64,000 bases of DNA, from assembly GCA_009921265.1 (NCBI GenBank), contig RFYV01000007.1, positions 1 through 64,000 on the forward strand, given 5' to 3'. This DNA is from Betaproteobacteria bacterium. GTDB taxonomy: Bacteria; Pseudomonadota; Gammaproteobacteria; Burkholderiales; Burkholderiaceae_C. The notes beneath the pieces were generated by a model. The model worked only from the letters and a program-made list of their open reading frames with translations. It was not told the DNA's origin and searched no databases. Made by a program: the position numbers and the translations under genes. Below are positions 52,986 through 61,429 of the stretch, piece after piece (the stretch's first letter is position 1; every line of letters begins with the position of its first letter).

Positions 52986-54449
52986 TTGAATTCTTCAATC
53001 GATCTTCTTTTTAAAAATGCATGCATTGTTGACGGCACGCAATCTCCTCGATTCATTGGTGACATTGGTGTAACAGGCGATCGCATCACGCATCTGGAGC
53101 ACGCACCACATTCACTCGATCGTGTTAATACCAATCGCACCATCGATTGCACGGGCCTAATTCTCTCTCCTGGTTTTATTGATGCACACACGCACGATGA
53201 TCGATTGATGCTTTCCAACCCCGATATGTCGGCCAAAGTCAGTCAAGGCGTAACTACTGTGATTGCTGGTAACTGCGGTATTTCATTGGCACCCATGCCA
53301 AGGCTCATTCCTGATCCCGTGACCCCTCCACTCAATCTTTTAGATGAACAAGGTGATTGGTTTCGATTCACAACATTTAAATCGTACATTGATCAACTCA
53401 AATCAAATCCACCCGCAACCAATTGTGCTTTGCTAGTGGGTCACACCACCTTGCGCGTTGCAACGATGGATGATTTGGACCTTGCGGCTAATGAATCGCA
53501 AATATCTCAGATGCGCGAAATGGTACGTGAGGCCCTAGATGCGGGAGCTATCGGTGTATCAACAGGACTTTTTTATGAACCGGCAATTGCTTCGCCTACT
53601 GAGGAAGTGATTTCTGTGTGCCAACCCCTTCACGAGTTTGGTGGCGTGTACTGCACGCATATGCGAGACGAAGCCGATGGTTTACTCGACTCTTTAGAAG
53701 AAACATTTCGTGTGGGGCGTGAAGTAGGCGCGCCTGTGGTGATCTCTCATCTCAAAGCAGTGGGCAAACAAAATCACGGTCGCTCGGTTGAAGCCTTAGC
53801 ATCGATTGAAAAAAATATGAAATTTCAATCTATCTGTATGGATTGCTACCCTTACACCGCAGGCTCCACAATTTTGGCGGGCAATCGACTGGCAACATCA
53901 TCGCGCGTGATTGTGAGTTGGTCCAAAAAATTACCTCAATATGCAGGACAAGATTTGAGCGCGATTGCACAGCAACTCGGCGTAACTCAAGAAGAAGCCA
54001 TTGATCAACTCAATCCTGCAGGCGGAATTTACTTTCGCATGGACGAGAACGACGTGCAACGCATTCTTCAAAACGAACATGTGATGATCGGCTCTGATGG
54101 ATTGCCACACGATGACTCGCCTCATCCACGTCTGTGGGGCAGTTTTCCTCGCGTACTCGGTCACTATTGCAGAGAACTCAATTTATTTTCTTTAGAAACA
54201 GCCGTTTATAAGATGACGGGTTTGAGTGCTAAAAATTTTGGTCTTCCAAACAGAGGAACAGTTCAAATTGGCTCTTTTGCAGATTTGGTTTTGTTTGATG
54301 CGCAAACCATTGACGCCGCATCTAGTTATGAATCTCCCATCCAAGCTGCGCATGGTATTCACTCGGTTTTTGTCAATGGTCAGACCGTTTGGGAAGACGG
54401 AAAATCCTCAGGCGCACGCCCCGGACAGGTACTTCAAAGAAAAACATAA
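52986..54449 (+). CDS. D-aminoacylase (N-acyl-D-amino-acid deacylase)
   Basis: 487 residues from a TTG at 52986 (AGGA 11 bases upstream), chosen because the product then opens SIDLLFKNACIVDG as the family does; the frame is open from 52920. Canonical D-aminoacylase residues are visible: GFIDAHTHDDRLML, AGNCGISLAP with the metal-bridging Cys, YCTHMRDEADGLLDSL, VISHLKAVGKQNHG with the zinc His, and MIGSDGLPHDDSPHPRLWG with the catalytic Asp. It should free a D-amino acid from an N-acyl derivative. Followed by the desaturase-like gene after 38 bases. Confidence 0.9.
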   Translation: MNSSIDLLFKNACIVDGTQSPRFIGDIGVTGDRITHLEHAPHSLDRVNTNRTIDCTGLILSPGFIDAHTHDDRLMLSNPDMSAKVSQGVTTVIAGNCGISLAPMPRLIPDPVTPPLNLLDEQGDWFRFTTFKSYIDQLKSNPPATNCALLVGHTTLRVATMDDLDLAANESQISQMREMVREALDAGAIGVSTGLFYEPAIASPTEEVISVCQPLHEFGGVYCTHMRDEADGLLDSLEETFRVGREVGAPVVISHLKAVGKQNHGRSVEALASIEKNMKFQSICMDCYPYTAGSTILAGNRLATSSRVIVSWSKKLPQYAGQDLSAIAQQLGVTQEEAIDQLNPAGGIYFRMDENDVQRILQNEHVMIGSDGLPHDDSPHPRLWGSFPRVLGHYCRELNLFSLETAVYKMTGLSAKNFGLPNRGTVQIGSFADLVLFDAQTIDAASSYESPIQAAHGIHSVFVNGQTVWEDGKSSGARPGQVLQRKT

Positions 54450-54487
54450 AATCAACCCACTGACCTCCAATCAGCAAGGAGACAAAA

Positions 54488-55516
54488 ATGGCTCAATCGC
54501 CACAAACTGCCCCTATTCAAACTGTCAAAGACGCTTGGTGGGAACCCAAAATCGACCGCGCCACACTCAAGGGCTTAATGAAGCGATCCAACGGCCCAGG
54601 ATTCTTTTTTCTTGCGATTTGGTTTTCTCTTTTATTCGTCATGGGTTTGGCCATTCATTTCACGCAAGGCAGTTGGCTTGTGGTTCCCTCTATTCTTTGT
54701 TATGGAATTGTTTTGGGCTTTGCGTATGCCCCATCACACGAATGCGCACACGGCACCGCATTTCGCACGCGTTGGCTCAACGAAGCTGTTTTTTGGTTGA
54801 GTTCTTTTATTTGGGTAGAGTCACCCACGCATCGACGCTTTGCACACTCACACCATCACACCTACACATGGCATTGGAAAGTAGATGCACAAATGGGTTA
54901 CACCAATCCAGTGAAACTCATAACATGGTTTGGAGACATTATTGGTTTGGTTGAATTTTGGCCCCGCGCCAAATTAACAGTTCGTCATGCCAGCGGTCGT
55001 GTTTTGGACCGCGAACGCGTCTACCTTCCCGACAATCAAATCCCCATCATGGTTCGTGAAGCGCGCATTTTGCTTGCAGGATATTTATTACTCATTACAT
55101 GGGCCATTGTGGGTCAAACTTGGGCTCCCTTTCTTTATTTTTTCATTCCACGTTTTACAGGTGCAATCGGTGTCTATTCATTCATCACCACGCAACACAT
55201 GGCTATGCAACAAGATGTCTACGATCATCGACTCTCTACACGATCGATGACCAACTCATGGCTGTCGCGAGTTTTGTATTGGAATATGAATTACCACATC
55301 GAGCATCACTTGTTTCCCACGATTCCGTTTCATGCCCTTCCCGCACTCAACGAAGTCATCAAAGATCAATTGCCCGAACCCAGTCCCAGTTTGTTGGGTG
55401 CGCATATCGAAATCGTTCAAACCATTTTGGCGCAACGTCGCGACCCCAGTACTCACGCTTATCATCCACTACCCCCAGGCACAGGGGGCGCAGCTCCCAT
55501 GAACGTAACATCCTAA
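54488..55516 (+). CDS. Membrane di-iron desaturase/hydroxylase, MocD-like
   Basis: 342 residues, CAAGGAGAC before the ATG. Two pairs of hydrophobic helices and the three His boxes of the fatty-acid desaturase superfamily are present: HECAH (84-88), HRRFAHSHHH (115-124) and NYHIEHHLFP near 272-281. The next gene is a Rieske ferredoxin, the pairing seen for MocD/MocE of rhizopine catabolism, so it is more likely an oxygenase (hydroxylation or demethylation) than a lipid desaturase. No ferredoxin reductase is adjacent; it may borrow one. Confidence 0.88.
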   Translation: MAQSPQTAPIQTVKDAWWEPKIDRATLKGLMKRSNGPGFFFLAIWFSLLFVMGLAIHFTQGSWLVVPSILCYGIVLGFAYAPSHECAHGTAFRTRWLNEAVFWLSSFIWVESPTHRRFAHSHHHTYTWHWKVDAQMGYTNPVKLITWFGDIIGLVEFWPRAKLTVRHASGRVLDRERVYLPDNQIPIMVREARILLAGYLLLITWAIVGQTWAPFLYFFIPRFTGAIGVYSFITTQHMAMQQDVYDHRLSTRSMTNSWLSRVLYWNMNYHIEHHLFPTIPFHALPALNEVIKDQLPEPSPSLLGAHIEIVQTILAQRRDPSTHAYHPLPPGTGGAAPMNVTS

Positions 55517-55527
55517 GGACTGAAACG

Positions 55528-55839
55528 ATGTGGATCAAACTGTGTACAACGCCCGAAGTGCCCGATGAAGACGTGCTTGAAGTGACGTACAACAATCATG
55601 TTTATTGCGCATATCGCATCAGTGGCAAACACTATGTCACCGACGGTATTTGTACGCATCAAGTAGCGCGCCTCTCAGAAGGTTACGTCATTGATGACGT
55701 GATTGAATGCCCCATGCACAATGGGCGCTTTCATATTCCCACTGGGCGTGTGGACGGACCACCCGCTTGCGATCCTTTGCGCGTATATGCTCTCAAGGTC
55801 GAAGGCCAAGTCCTGATGATTGAAGTGAACAATACATAA
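55528..55839 (+). CDS. Rieske-type [2Fe-2S] ferredoxin, MocE-like
   Basis: 103 residues from the ATG at 55528 with AAGGAC upstream; the frame is open further upstream inside the desaturase gene but only this part is real. The Rieske ligands are Cys42 and His44 (CTHQ) and Cys61 and His64 (CPMHNGRF). It should pass electrons to the di-iron enzyme encoded 11 bases upstream. The length fits single-domain soluble Rieske ferredoxins. Confidence 0.92.
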   Translation: MWIKLCTTPEVPDEDVLEVTYNNHVYCAYRISGKHYVTDGICTHQVARLSEGYVIDDVIECPMHNGRFHIPTGRVDGPPACDPLRVYALKVEGQVLMIEVNNT

Positions 55840-55863
55840 GTTAATAAAAAAAGGAGACGCTAC

Positions 55864-56841
55864 TTGTCGATTCGTTACAAACTGATTCGTGCACTCAACA
55901 TCGTTTTTTGCTTATTTGCTTCAACGCTTGCTTTTTCGCAAGCCTATCCGAACAAACCCGTTCGCATCATTGTGCCCTTCGGAACAGGCGGTCCCGATTC
56001 ATTAGCCCGTATCTTAGGCGCACAACTCGGAACACAAATGAATCAAGCCTTTGTAATCGATAACAAACCCGGTGCCAATGGTATTTTGGGAGCAGAAGCA
56101 GTTGCAAAATCTGCCCCCGACGGTTATACGTTGATGATCACTTCCTCTGGTTTTGCAGCTTCTGTGGGTATGTATAAAAAACTCCCCTACGACACCGAAA
56201 AAGACATCGCCCCTGTGACCAATCTGTTAGAAAATCCAGGTGTGTTTGTGGTGGTCAATCCCAACTTGGGCATCAAAACTTTACAAGAGCTGATCGATTT
56301 AGCACGCAAACCCAATAGCAAACTATCGTTTGGTTCTCCAGGCATTGGCAACAATTTGCATTTGTCAGGAGAATTTTTTAATACCAAAGCAAGCACATCG
56401 ATTTTGCATATTCCCTACAAAGGAGCAGGCCCAGCCGTGGCGTCTCTTTTATCAGGTGAAACACAAGTGATGTTTTCCACACCTCCTGCAGTGATGGCAC
56501 AAATAAAGGCAGGCAAATTGATGGCACTGGCCTATAGCGATGTCAAACGCCATCCCCAAATGATGGACGTACCAACGGCCAACGAAGCGGGTTTGCCCTC
56601 GTTTACGCATCATGGTGGATGGTTTGGCATGTTTGCCCCTGCTAACACACCACCCGATATACTGAATCGATTGCACCAAGAAGTTAAAGTCGCATTTGCA
56701 AATCCACAATTTCGTGAGCGCCTGTCTGCTCTAGGCGCCGATCCTGTGGGCAACACACCTGCAGAATTTAGAACTTTTGTGAGTTCAGAAATCAAACGCT
56801 ATTCAGAAATGATTCGATTGGCAAAAATTCAACCTGAATAA
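55864..56841 (+). CDS. Bug/TctC-type periplasmic receptor, TTG start
   Basis: 325 residues from a TTG at 55864 with a strong AAAGGAGAC nine bases ahead and no ATG near. Signal peptide MSIRYKLIRALNIVFCLFAS ends at AFSQ; then AYPNKPVRIIVPFGTGGPDSLAR, in which the loop Asp follows Pro (GGPDS). Second lobe LHIPYKGAGPAVASLLSGE. Encoded 24 bases after the ferredoxin, so it may feed the di-iron oxygenase. Confidence 0.92.
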   Translation: MSIRYKLIRALNIVFCLFASTLAFSQAYPNKPVRIIVPFGTGGPDSLARILGAQLGTQMNQAFVIDNKPGANGILGAEAVAKSAPDGYTLMITSSGFAASVGMYKKLPYDTEKDIAPVTNLLENPGVFVVVNPNLGIKTLQELIDLARKPNSKLSFGSPGIGNNLHLSGEFFNTKASTSILHIPYKGAGPAVASLLSGETQVMFSTPPAVMAQIKAGKLMALAYSDVKRHPQMMDVPTANEAGLPSFTHHGGWFGMFAPANTPPDILNRLHQEVKVAFANPQFRERLSALGADPVGNTPAEFRTFVSSEIKRYSEMIRLAKIQPE

Positions 56842-56875
56842 TTTGTAAGTTTGTGAAAGCAATAAGGAGTTCATT

Positions 56876-57850
56876 ATGATTTCAATTCGTCGATCGATTC
56901 AAATTTCTCTTTTTCTTATTTCAAGCTTGTTTGTTGTCAATAGTTTTACACAAACAACATACCCCAATAAACCCGTTAAATTAATTGTCCCCTTTCCACC
57001 TGGACAAGCCACTGACATTGTGGCCCGATTGGTGGCCGAAGGTCTCACCAAAATGTGGGGACAACAAGTGGTGGTTGATAACCGTGGCAATATGATTCCT
57101 GGCATGATGGCAGGACGCGACTCACCCGCCGATGGCTACACCATTACTTTTGGTACCAGTGGCACGATTGGCGTCAATCCCAGTCTTTACCCCAAACTCC
57201 CCTACGATCCACCCAAAGACTTCATCATGGTCAACGGAGTGTTCATCGTTCCATTGATGATTGTTGCGCATCCTTCCGTACCTTATAACAATATCAAAGA
57301 CTTGATTGATGCCGCCAAAAAAGAACCTGGAAAACTCAATATCGGATACGCAGGAACAGGTACATCACAACACTTAACGGGTGAGCTTTTTAAAACGCGC
57401 GCAGCCATTGATGTAGTCGGTATCAATTACAAAGGCAGTGGTCCAGCGATGACCGATTTATTGGGTGGACAAATCACATTACTCGTTGACAGTCTTGCGT
57501 CTGCATTGCCACATATCAAGTCTGGAAAAATTAAAGCATTGGCAATGACAAGCGCACAACGCGTTCCTCAATTGCCTGATTTACCGACAGTTGCTGAAGC
57601 AGGCTACCCTGCATTTGATGGCAGTGGCTGGGGTGGTTTTTTAGTTCCAAAAGGAACGCCCGCTGATATCGTTGACAAAATCAGTGCCGATGTGCGTCAA
57701 CTGCTCAATGATCCAGCGATGCGTCAAAAAATTATTGATCGCGGCGCCGTACCTGATACACGCGGATCCAAAGAATGGACTGAGTTCATCAATGCTGAAA
57801 TCGTTAAGTGGGGCGAAGTGATTCGCAGAGCCAACCTCAAAGGTGAGTGA
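56876..57850 (+). CDS. Bug/TctC-type periplasmic receptor
   Basis: 324 residues; AAGGAG before the ATG. Signal peptide ends near SFTQ; mature TTYPNKPVKLIVPFPPGQATD (Gln in the GG position of loop 1). The usual GAGG turn after the VVxNR strand is replaced by VVDNRGNMIPGMMAGRDS. The second-lobe motif is INYKGSGPAMTDLLGGQ. Second of two Bugs in tandem, but not specially similar to its neighbour, so not a recent duplicate. Confidence 0.92.
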   Translation: MISIRRSIQISLFLISSLFVVNSFTQTTYPNKPVKLIVPFPPGQATDIVARLVAEGLTKMWGQQVVVDNRGNMIPGMMAGRDSPADGYTITFGTSGTIGVNPSLYPKLPYDPPKDFIMVNGVFIVPLMIVAHPSVPYNNIKDLIDAAKKEPGKLNIGYAGTGTSQHLTGELFKTRAAIDVVGINYKGSGPAMTDLLGGQITLLVDSLASALPHIKSGKIKALAMTSAQRVPQLPDLPTVAEAGYPAFDGSGWGGFLVPKGTPADIVDKISADVRQLLNDPAMRQKIIDRGAVPDTRGSKEWTEFINAEIVKWGEVIRRANLKGE

Positions 57851-57858
57851 GAAATTGC

Positions 57859-58194
57859 ATGACGCTCAAAAATTTAACAACTCTTGCACTTGGATTTTTT
57901 TTGAGCATTCATGCACCCATCATGAATGCTCAAAGCCCTTATCCCAAGGTTAAGTTAAGCGATGTGCCCGAACCTTTGGTTTATTTGTATCGAAAAGAAG
58001 AACCCAACTTTACCGATCAAAGTCATTGTGCAGCCGCATGGGACAGCACCACCGACGGCGAAAAAATGGCGTTCAAGTGTTCAGTTTTTATTAAGATGTC
58101 AGCCGAGGGCGAGCGTCGAGCCATGAACTACTGCGAAGAAATTCGCAAAGAAAAAAAGATATCTGCTGCTTGTCGATTGATTGTCAATCGCTAA
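57859..58194 (+). CDS. Small secreted four-cysteine protein, function unknown
   Basis: 111 residues from the ATG at 57859; a GTG at 57847 overlapping the Bug stop would add four. A clear signal peptide (MTLKNLTTLALGFFLSIHAP to MNAQ) is followed by a mature chain of about 85 residues with four Cys (SHCAA, FKCSV, NYCEE, AACRL), enough for two disulfides in the periplasm. No known domain recognised. It ends the plus-strand operon, so it may be an accessory of the Bug-mediated uptake. It meets a convergent lyase gene after seven bases. Confidence 0.75.
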   Translation: MTLKNLTTLALGFFLSIHAPIMNAQSPYPKVKLSDVPEPLVYLYRKEEPNFTDQSHCAAAWDSTTDGEKMAFKCSVFIKMSAEGERRAMNYCEEIRKEKKISAACRLIVNR

Positions 58195-58201
58195 AAAATT
58201 T

Positions 58202-59059
58202 TTACGTTATTCGCTGTTGCTGAAGTATTTTTCTTGCTTTTTCGGCCACAGGATAATCTAACATTTCACCATCAAGTTGAACTGCTGCAAGCCCTGCTTT
58301 TTCCGCCTCAGTAAAAGCTTTTAATACGCGATGTGCCCAAGAAATATCGGTTTCACTTGGGCTAAAAACAGAATTAACCGTTTGAATTTGACTGGGATGA
58401 ATACATGCCTTGGCGATGTAACCCAATGCACGCGCACGCTCAGTAGTTTTACGCAAACCGTCCAGATTTGTAATTTCCGTATAAGCCGTGTCTGCAGGTG
58501 CAATCAAATTTGCTGCACGTGAAGCGCAAGCAATTGCAAATCTGGCTTGTGAAGTAGCACCCGCATCATCATCGAGCGAAATTGCTAAATCAGCGGCCAA
58601 ATCAACGGCACCAAACATCAAACGACGCAAGCGTGGATTGGAGGCTGCAATGTCATTGACATGAATAAGACCCTTGGCTGTTTCCACAATCGCCATAATT
58701 TCAATCGCACCATGCGAAAGAGATAGTTGCCTCTCCAGGCTGGACATCACCCAATCAACTGCACGCACTTGCTCGGCACTTTCAACTTTGGGCAAGATGA
58801 TGCCGTTCACACCAATGCGAGTAATTGCCAATAAATCTTCGTATCCATACAGTGTGTCCATGGCGTTGACGCGAATCCAAGTGGGCTTGGACCGCTTCAC
58901 ATTTAATATGGCATCCAATGCTGTTCGTGCATTGCCCTTTTCAGACAACGCCACAGAATCCTCTAGATCCACGATCACTGCATCGGCATCCGAGGCATAA
59001 GCCTTGTCGATCTTGCGATCGCTGGTGGCGGGTACAAATAAAAATGATCGTGGGTGCAT
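58202..59059 (-). CDS. HpcH/HpaI aldolase / CitE-like acyl-CoA lyase
   Basis: 285 residues, more canonical than the copy at 7646. RSFLFVPATSDRKIDKAY, AVIVDLEDSVALSEKGNART, ILPKVES, MAIVETAKGL with the metal Glu, MFGAVDLAADLAIS with the metal Asp, and KACIHPSQIQTVNSVFSPSE are present. Such enzymes cleave malyl-, citramalyl- or beta-methylmalyl-CoA. Encoded with a TRAP receptor and a CoA-transferase, so the likely route is TRAP uptake of a hydroxy-dicarboxylate, CoA activation, then cleavage to acetyl-CoA, glyoxylate or pyruvate. Confidence 0.9.
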   Translation of the reverse strand: MHPRSFLFVPATSDRKIDKAYASDADAVIVDLEDSVALSEKGNARTALDAILNVKRSKPTWIRVNAMDTLYGYEDLLAITRIGVNGIILPKVESAEQVRAVDWVMSSLERQLSLSHGAIEIMAIVETAKGLIHVNDIAASNPRLRRLMFGAVDLAADLAISLDDDAGATSQARFAIACASRAANLIAPADTAYTEITNLDGLRKTTERARALGYIAKACIHPSQIQTVNSVFSPSETDISWAHRVLKAFTEAEKAGLAAVQLDGEMLDYPVAEKARKILQQQRIT

Positions 59060-59086
59060 AAGATTCTTTGATAAAGGTTTAAACCA

Positions 59087-60070
59087 TCACTTGGTGTTTT
59101 TAATGCTGGTAATTAAATCAGCAAATTTTTCACCATACTGCTTGTAAACAGGCTCAAGCTTTTTTTGGAAATCGGCTGTATCAATTTCTGTTGTGATTTG
59201 CATACCATTTTTGCGAATCTCATCCAAACCAGATTTTTCAACTTGGTCGATGTATTGGCGATTAGTGGTGCGACCGTTGATTGCAGCTTTGCGCACGATG
59301 TCTTGATCTGAAGGACTGAGTTTAGTAAAGAAAGCGCCTGACATGGTGAATGCAATCGGAGTAAAAACGTGACGTGAAAGTGTCATGTATTTTTGTGTTT
59401 GCCACAACTTGGTCGACACAATAATGGAAATTGGATTTTCTTGTCCATCAATGGTTCCTTGTTGCAATGCGGTCATCACTTCGGTCCAAGCCATGGGCGT
59501 GGGTTGCGCACCCAAGGCACGAAAAGCGGCTAAATGAACAGGATTTTCCATCGTACGAATTTTTAAACCACGCAAATCATCAGCGCTCTTAATCGCCTTT
59601 TTGTTATCGGTGATATGTCTAAAACCAATTTCACCAAAGGTGAGTCCGACTAAATTTTTCTGATTGAATTTGTTCAATAAATCTTTGCCGATTTGTCCAT
59701 CTAAGGTGTTGCGTGCGTGCGCAGAGTCTCTAAATAAAAATGGAATATCCATCACCATCATTTCAGGAACAAAGTTTCCAATAATTGCTGTTCCTGTGAT
59801 GGACATTTGGAGTGTGCCCAATTGCAAACTCTCCACCATTTCTCGCTCGCCGCCCAATGAGCCACCAGGAAAATGCTGAACCTTGAAGCGACCCGGCGCC
59901 AAACGATTGAGCTCTTCTTCAAAGCCTTTGGCACCCGCACCGTGTGGGCCCACCAAAGGTGTGGGGTAACCAATGCCGATCAATATCGGATCGGCTGCTT
60001 GCACAGACCCAGCGATCAGTGCGCCCGTTGCGACCAAGGTCACTGACAATTGTTTCATCCATTTTTTCAT
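59087..60070 (-). CDS. dctP: TRAP transporter DctP-type periplasmic receptor
   Basis: 327 residues. Signal peptide MKKWMKQLSVTLVATGALIA ends at VQAA, then DPILIGIGYPTPLVGPHGAG. The signature Arg is in GLKIRTMENPVHL and the closing segment is QQGTIDGQENPISI. It is probably the partner of the DctQ/DctM pair at 61430-63270, which lies on the other strand beyond the CoA-transferase, completing one TRAP system. Confidence 0.92.
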   Translation of the reverse strand: MKKWMKQLSVTLVATGALIAGSVQAADPILIGIGYPTPLVGPHGAGAKGFEEELNRLAPGRFKVQHFPGGSLGGEREMVESLQLGTLQMSITGTAIIGNFVPEMMVMDIPFLFRDSAHARNTLDGQIGKDLLNKFNQKNLVGLTFGEIGFRHITDNKKAIKSADDLRGLKIRTMENPVHLAAFRALGAQPTPMAWTEVMTALQQGTIDGQENPISIIVSTKLWQTQKYMTLSRHVFTPIAFTMSGAFFTKLSPSDQDIVRKAAINGRTTNRQYIDQVEKSGLDEIRKNGMQITTEIDTADFQKKLEPVYKQYGEKFADLITSIKNTK

Positions 60071-60091
60071 TTGATGTCTCCTGTTTAAAAA

Positions 60092-61309
60092 TTAAATAAT
60101 TCCACTCGAATGCAGTTCTTCGATGGCCTTGTTATCAAGACCCAGACCACTGTAAATTTCTTGATTGTGCTCGCCCAGTTGAGGTGCTGGCATTCGCATC
60201 ACCCCTGGTGTGCCCGACAAACGCGGAACAATGTTGTGCATGGGCAATTGACCCATATCTGGATCAGGCAAATTCAAAAGCACTTCGCGCTCATCGATGT
60301 ATTGATTGGACGCCAAATCACTGGCATCAAATACGGGACCAATCGTCACACCCGCCTCATCACACATCTTGAGCATGTCTGCTTGCGTGTGTTTAACAAT
60401 GAATTGCGCAACGATTGCGTCTATCTGATCGTTGTTATTGACGCGATCTGTATTGGTTTTAAATCGTGAGTCTTCAATCAATTCGGGCTGCCCCATTAAT
60501 CGAAATAATTTTTCAGCCATCGATTGCATCGATGCAGACAAGGCAACAAATTTTCCGTCCTTACACGCATACACGTTGCGAGGCGCCGTATTAGATGCGC
60601 GACTGCCATTGCGAAGTGTCGGCACACCATTTTGTTGCAAATTGGCCGCCTCAGGGCCCAAGATGGAATGAATCGATTCAAACAAAGACAAGTCAACAAT
60701 CTGCCCCTTGCCTTGATTGATTTCTACATTGCGCAATGCAATCATCGCAGCTGACGCACCATAGATGCCGCTGATCATGTCAGCCAAGGCCAATGGCGGC
60801 AATACGGGCGGTCGATCAATAAAACCATTCATGGCGGCAAAGCCACTCGCAGCTTCCACCAAGGTGCCAAAACCTGGCTTGTGCGCAAACGGGCCTGTTT
60901 GCCCCCAACCAGACACACGCACGATCACCAATTTTGGATTTGCCTTGAACAAAACATCGGGGCCTATACCCATGGCCTCTAATTTGCCAGGAATAAAATT
61001 TTCAATCAGAATTTGACTTCCCCGCACCAACTGCAGCAAAAGTTCTTTTCCTTTAGGTTGACGAAAATCTAGGGTGATACTTTTTTTATTTCGCGCATAC
61101 ACCTTCCAATAAGTGGGTACGCCTCCCACCTTCCATGCTCTGAGATCGTCACCGCGACCTGGCGCCTCTAACTTAATCACCTCAGCACCAAAATCTGCAA
61201 GCACATGCGACACCACATTGCCTGCCACCAAGCGTGACATATCGAGAACTCGAACACCATGTAGGGGACCTTGCTTATTAGGGGTGTAGTTGATCGATGT
61301 AGTTGTCAT
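60092..61309 (-). CDS. CaiB/BaiF class III CoA-transferase
   Basis: 405 residues. VRVLDMSRLVAGNVVSHVLA and DFGAEVIKLEAPGRGDDLR are typical, and PPLALADMISGIYGASAAM carries catalytic Asp177. First gene of the unit with the TRAP receptor and the CitE-like lyase, consistent with thioester activation of the imported acid before cleavage. No ribosome site is visible before the ATG at 61307-61309. A weak TATACC box lies only about eight bases upstream, so a very short or absent leader is possible. Confidence 0.92.
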   Translation of the reverse strand: MTTTSINYTPNKQGPLHGVRVLDMSRLVAGNVVSHVLADFGAEVIKLEAPGRGDDLRAWKVGGVPTYWKVYARNKKSITLDFRQPKGKELLLQLVRGSQILIENFIPGKLEAMGIGPDVLFKANPKLVIVRVSGWGQTGPFAHKPGFGTLVEAASGFAAMNGFIDRPPVLPPLALADMISGIYGASAAMIALRNVEINQGKGQIVDLSLFESIHSILGPEAANLQQNGVPTLRNGSRASNTAPRNVYACKDGKFVALSASMQSMAEKLFRLMGQPELIEDSRFKTNTDRVNNNDQIDAIVAQFIVKHTQADMLKMCDEAGVTIGPVFDASDLASNQYIDEREVLLNLPDPDMGQLPMHNIVPRLSGTPGVMRMPAPQLGEHNQEIYSGLGLDNKAIEELHSSGII

Positions 61310-61429
61310 AGGGTAAGGGTATAGGATATAACAGCCATTATCAATTCTTTTAACTCAGCAATTACCCGAAATTCTGTAACCTTGGAGACCCCCAATGAGG
61401 GGTAGTTTGCACGAACATACGACCACTCC

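Noticed and set aside
54226-54954. 242-codon plus-strand open frame across the D-aminoacylase end and desaturase start
   Set aside because: Out of frame with both real genes, each of which has full motifs; His/Ser/Arg-rich translation typical of a shifted frame.
55099-55527. Upstream extension of the Rieske ferredoxin frame
   Set aside because: Only the part from 55528 matches the ferredoxin family and has a ribosome site; the rest is a shifted reading of the desaturase gene.
61388-61403. ACCCC/GGGGT short inverted repeat before dctQ
   Set aside because: Only a 5-bp stem with a 6-base loop; too short to call an operator or terminator.
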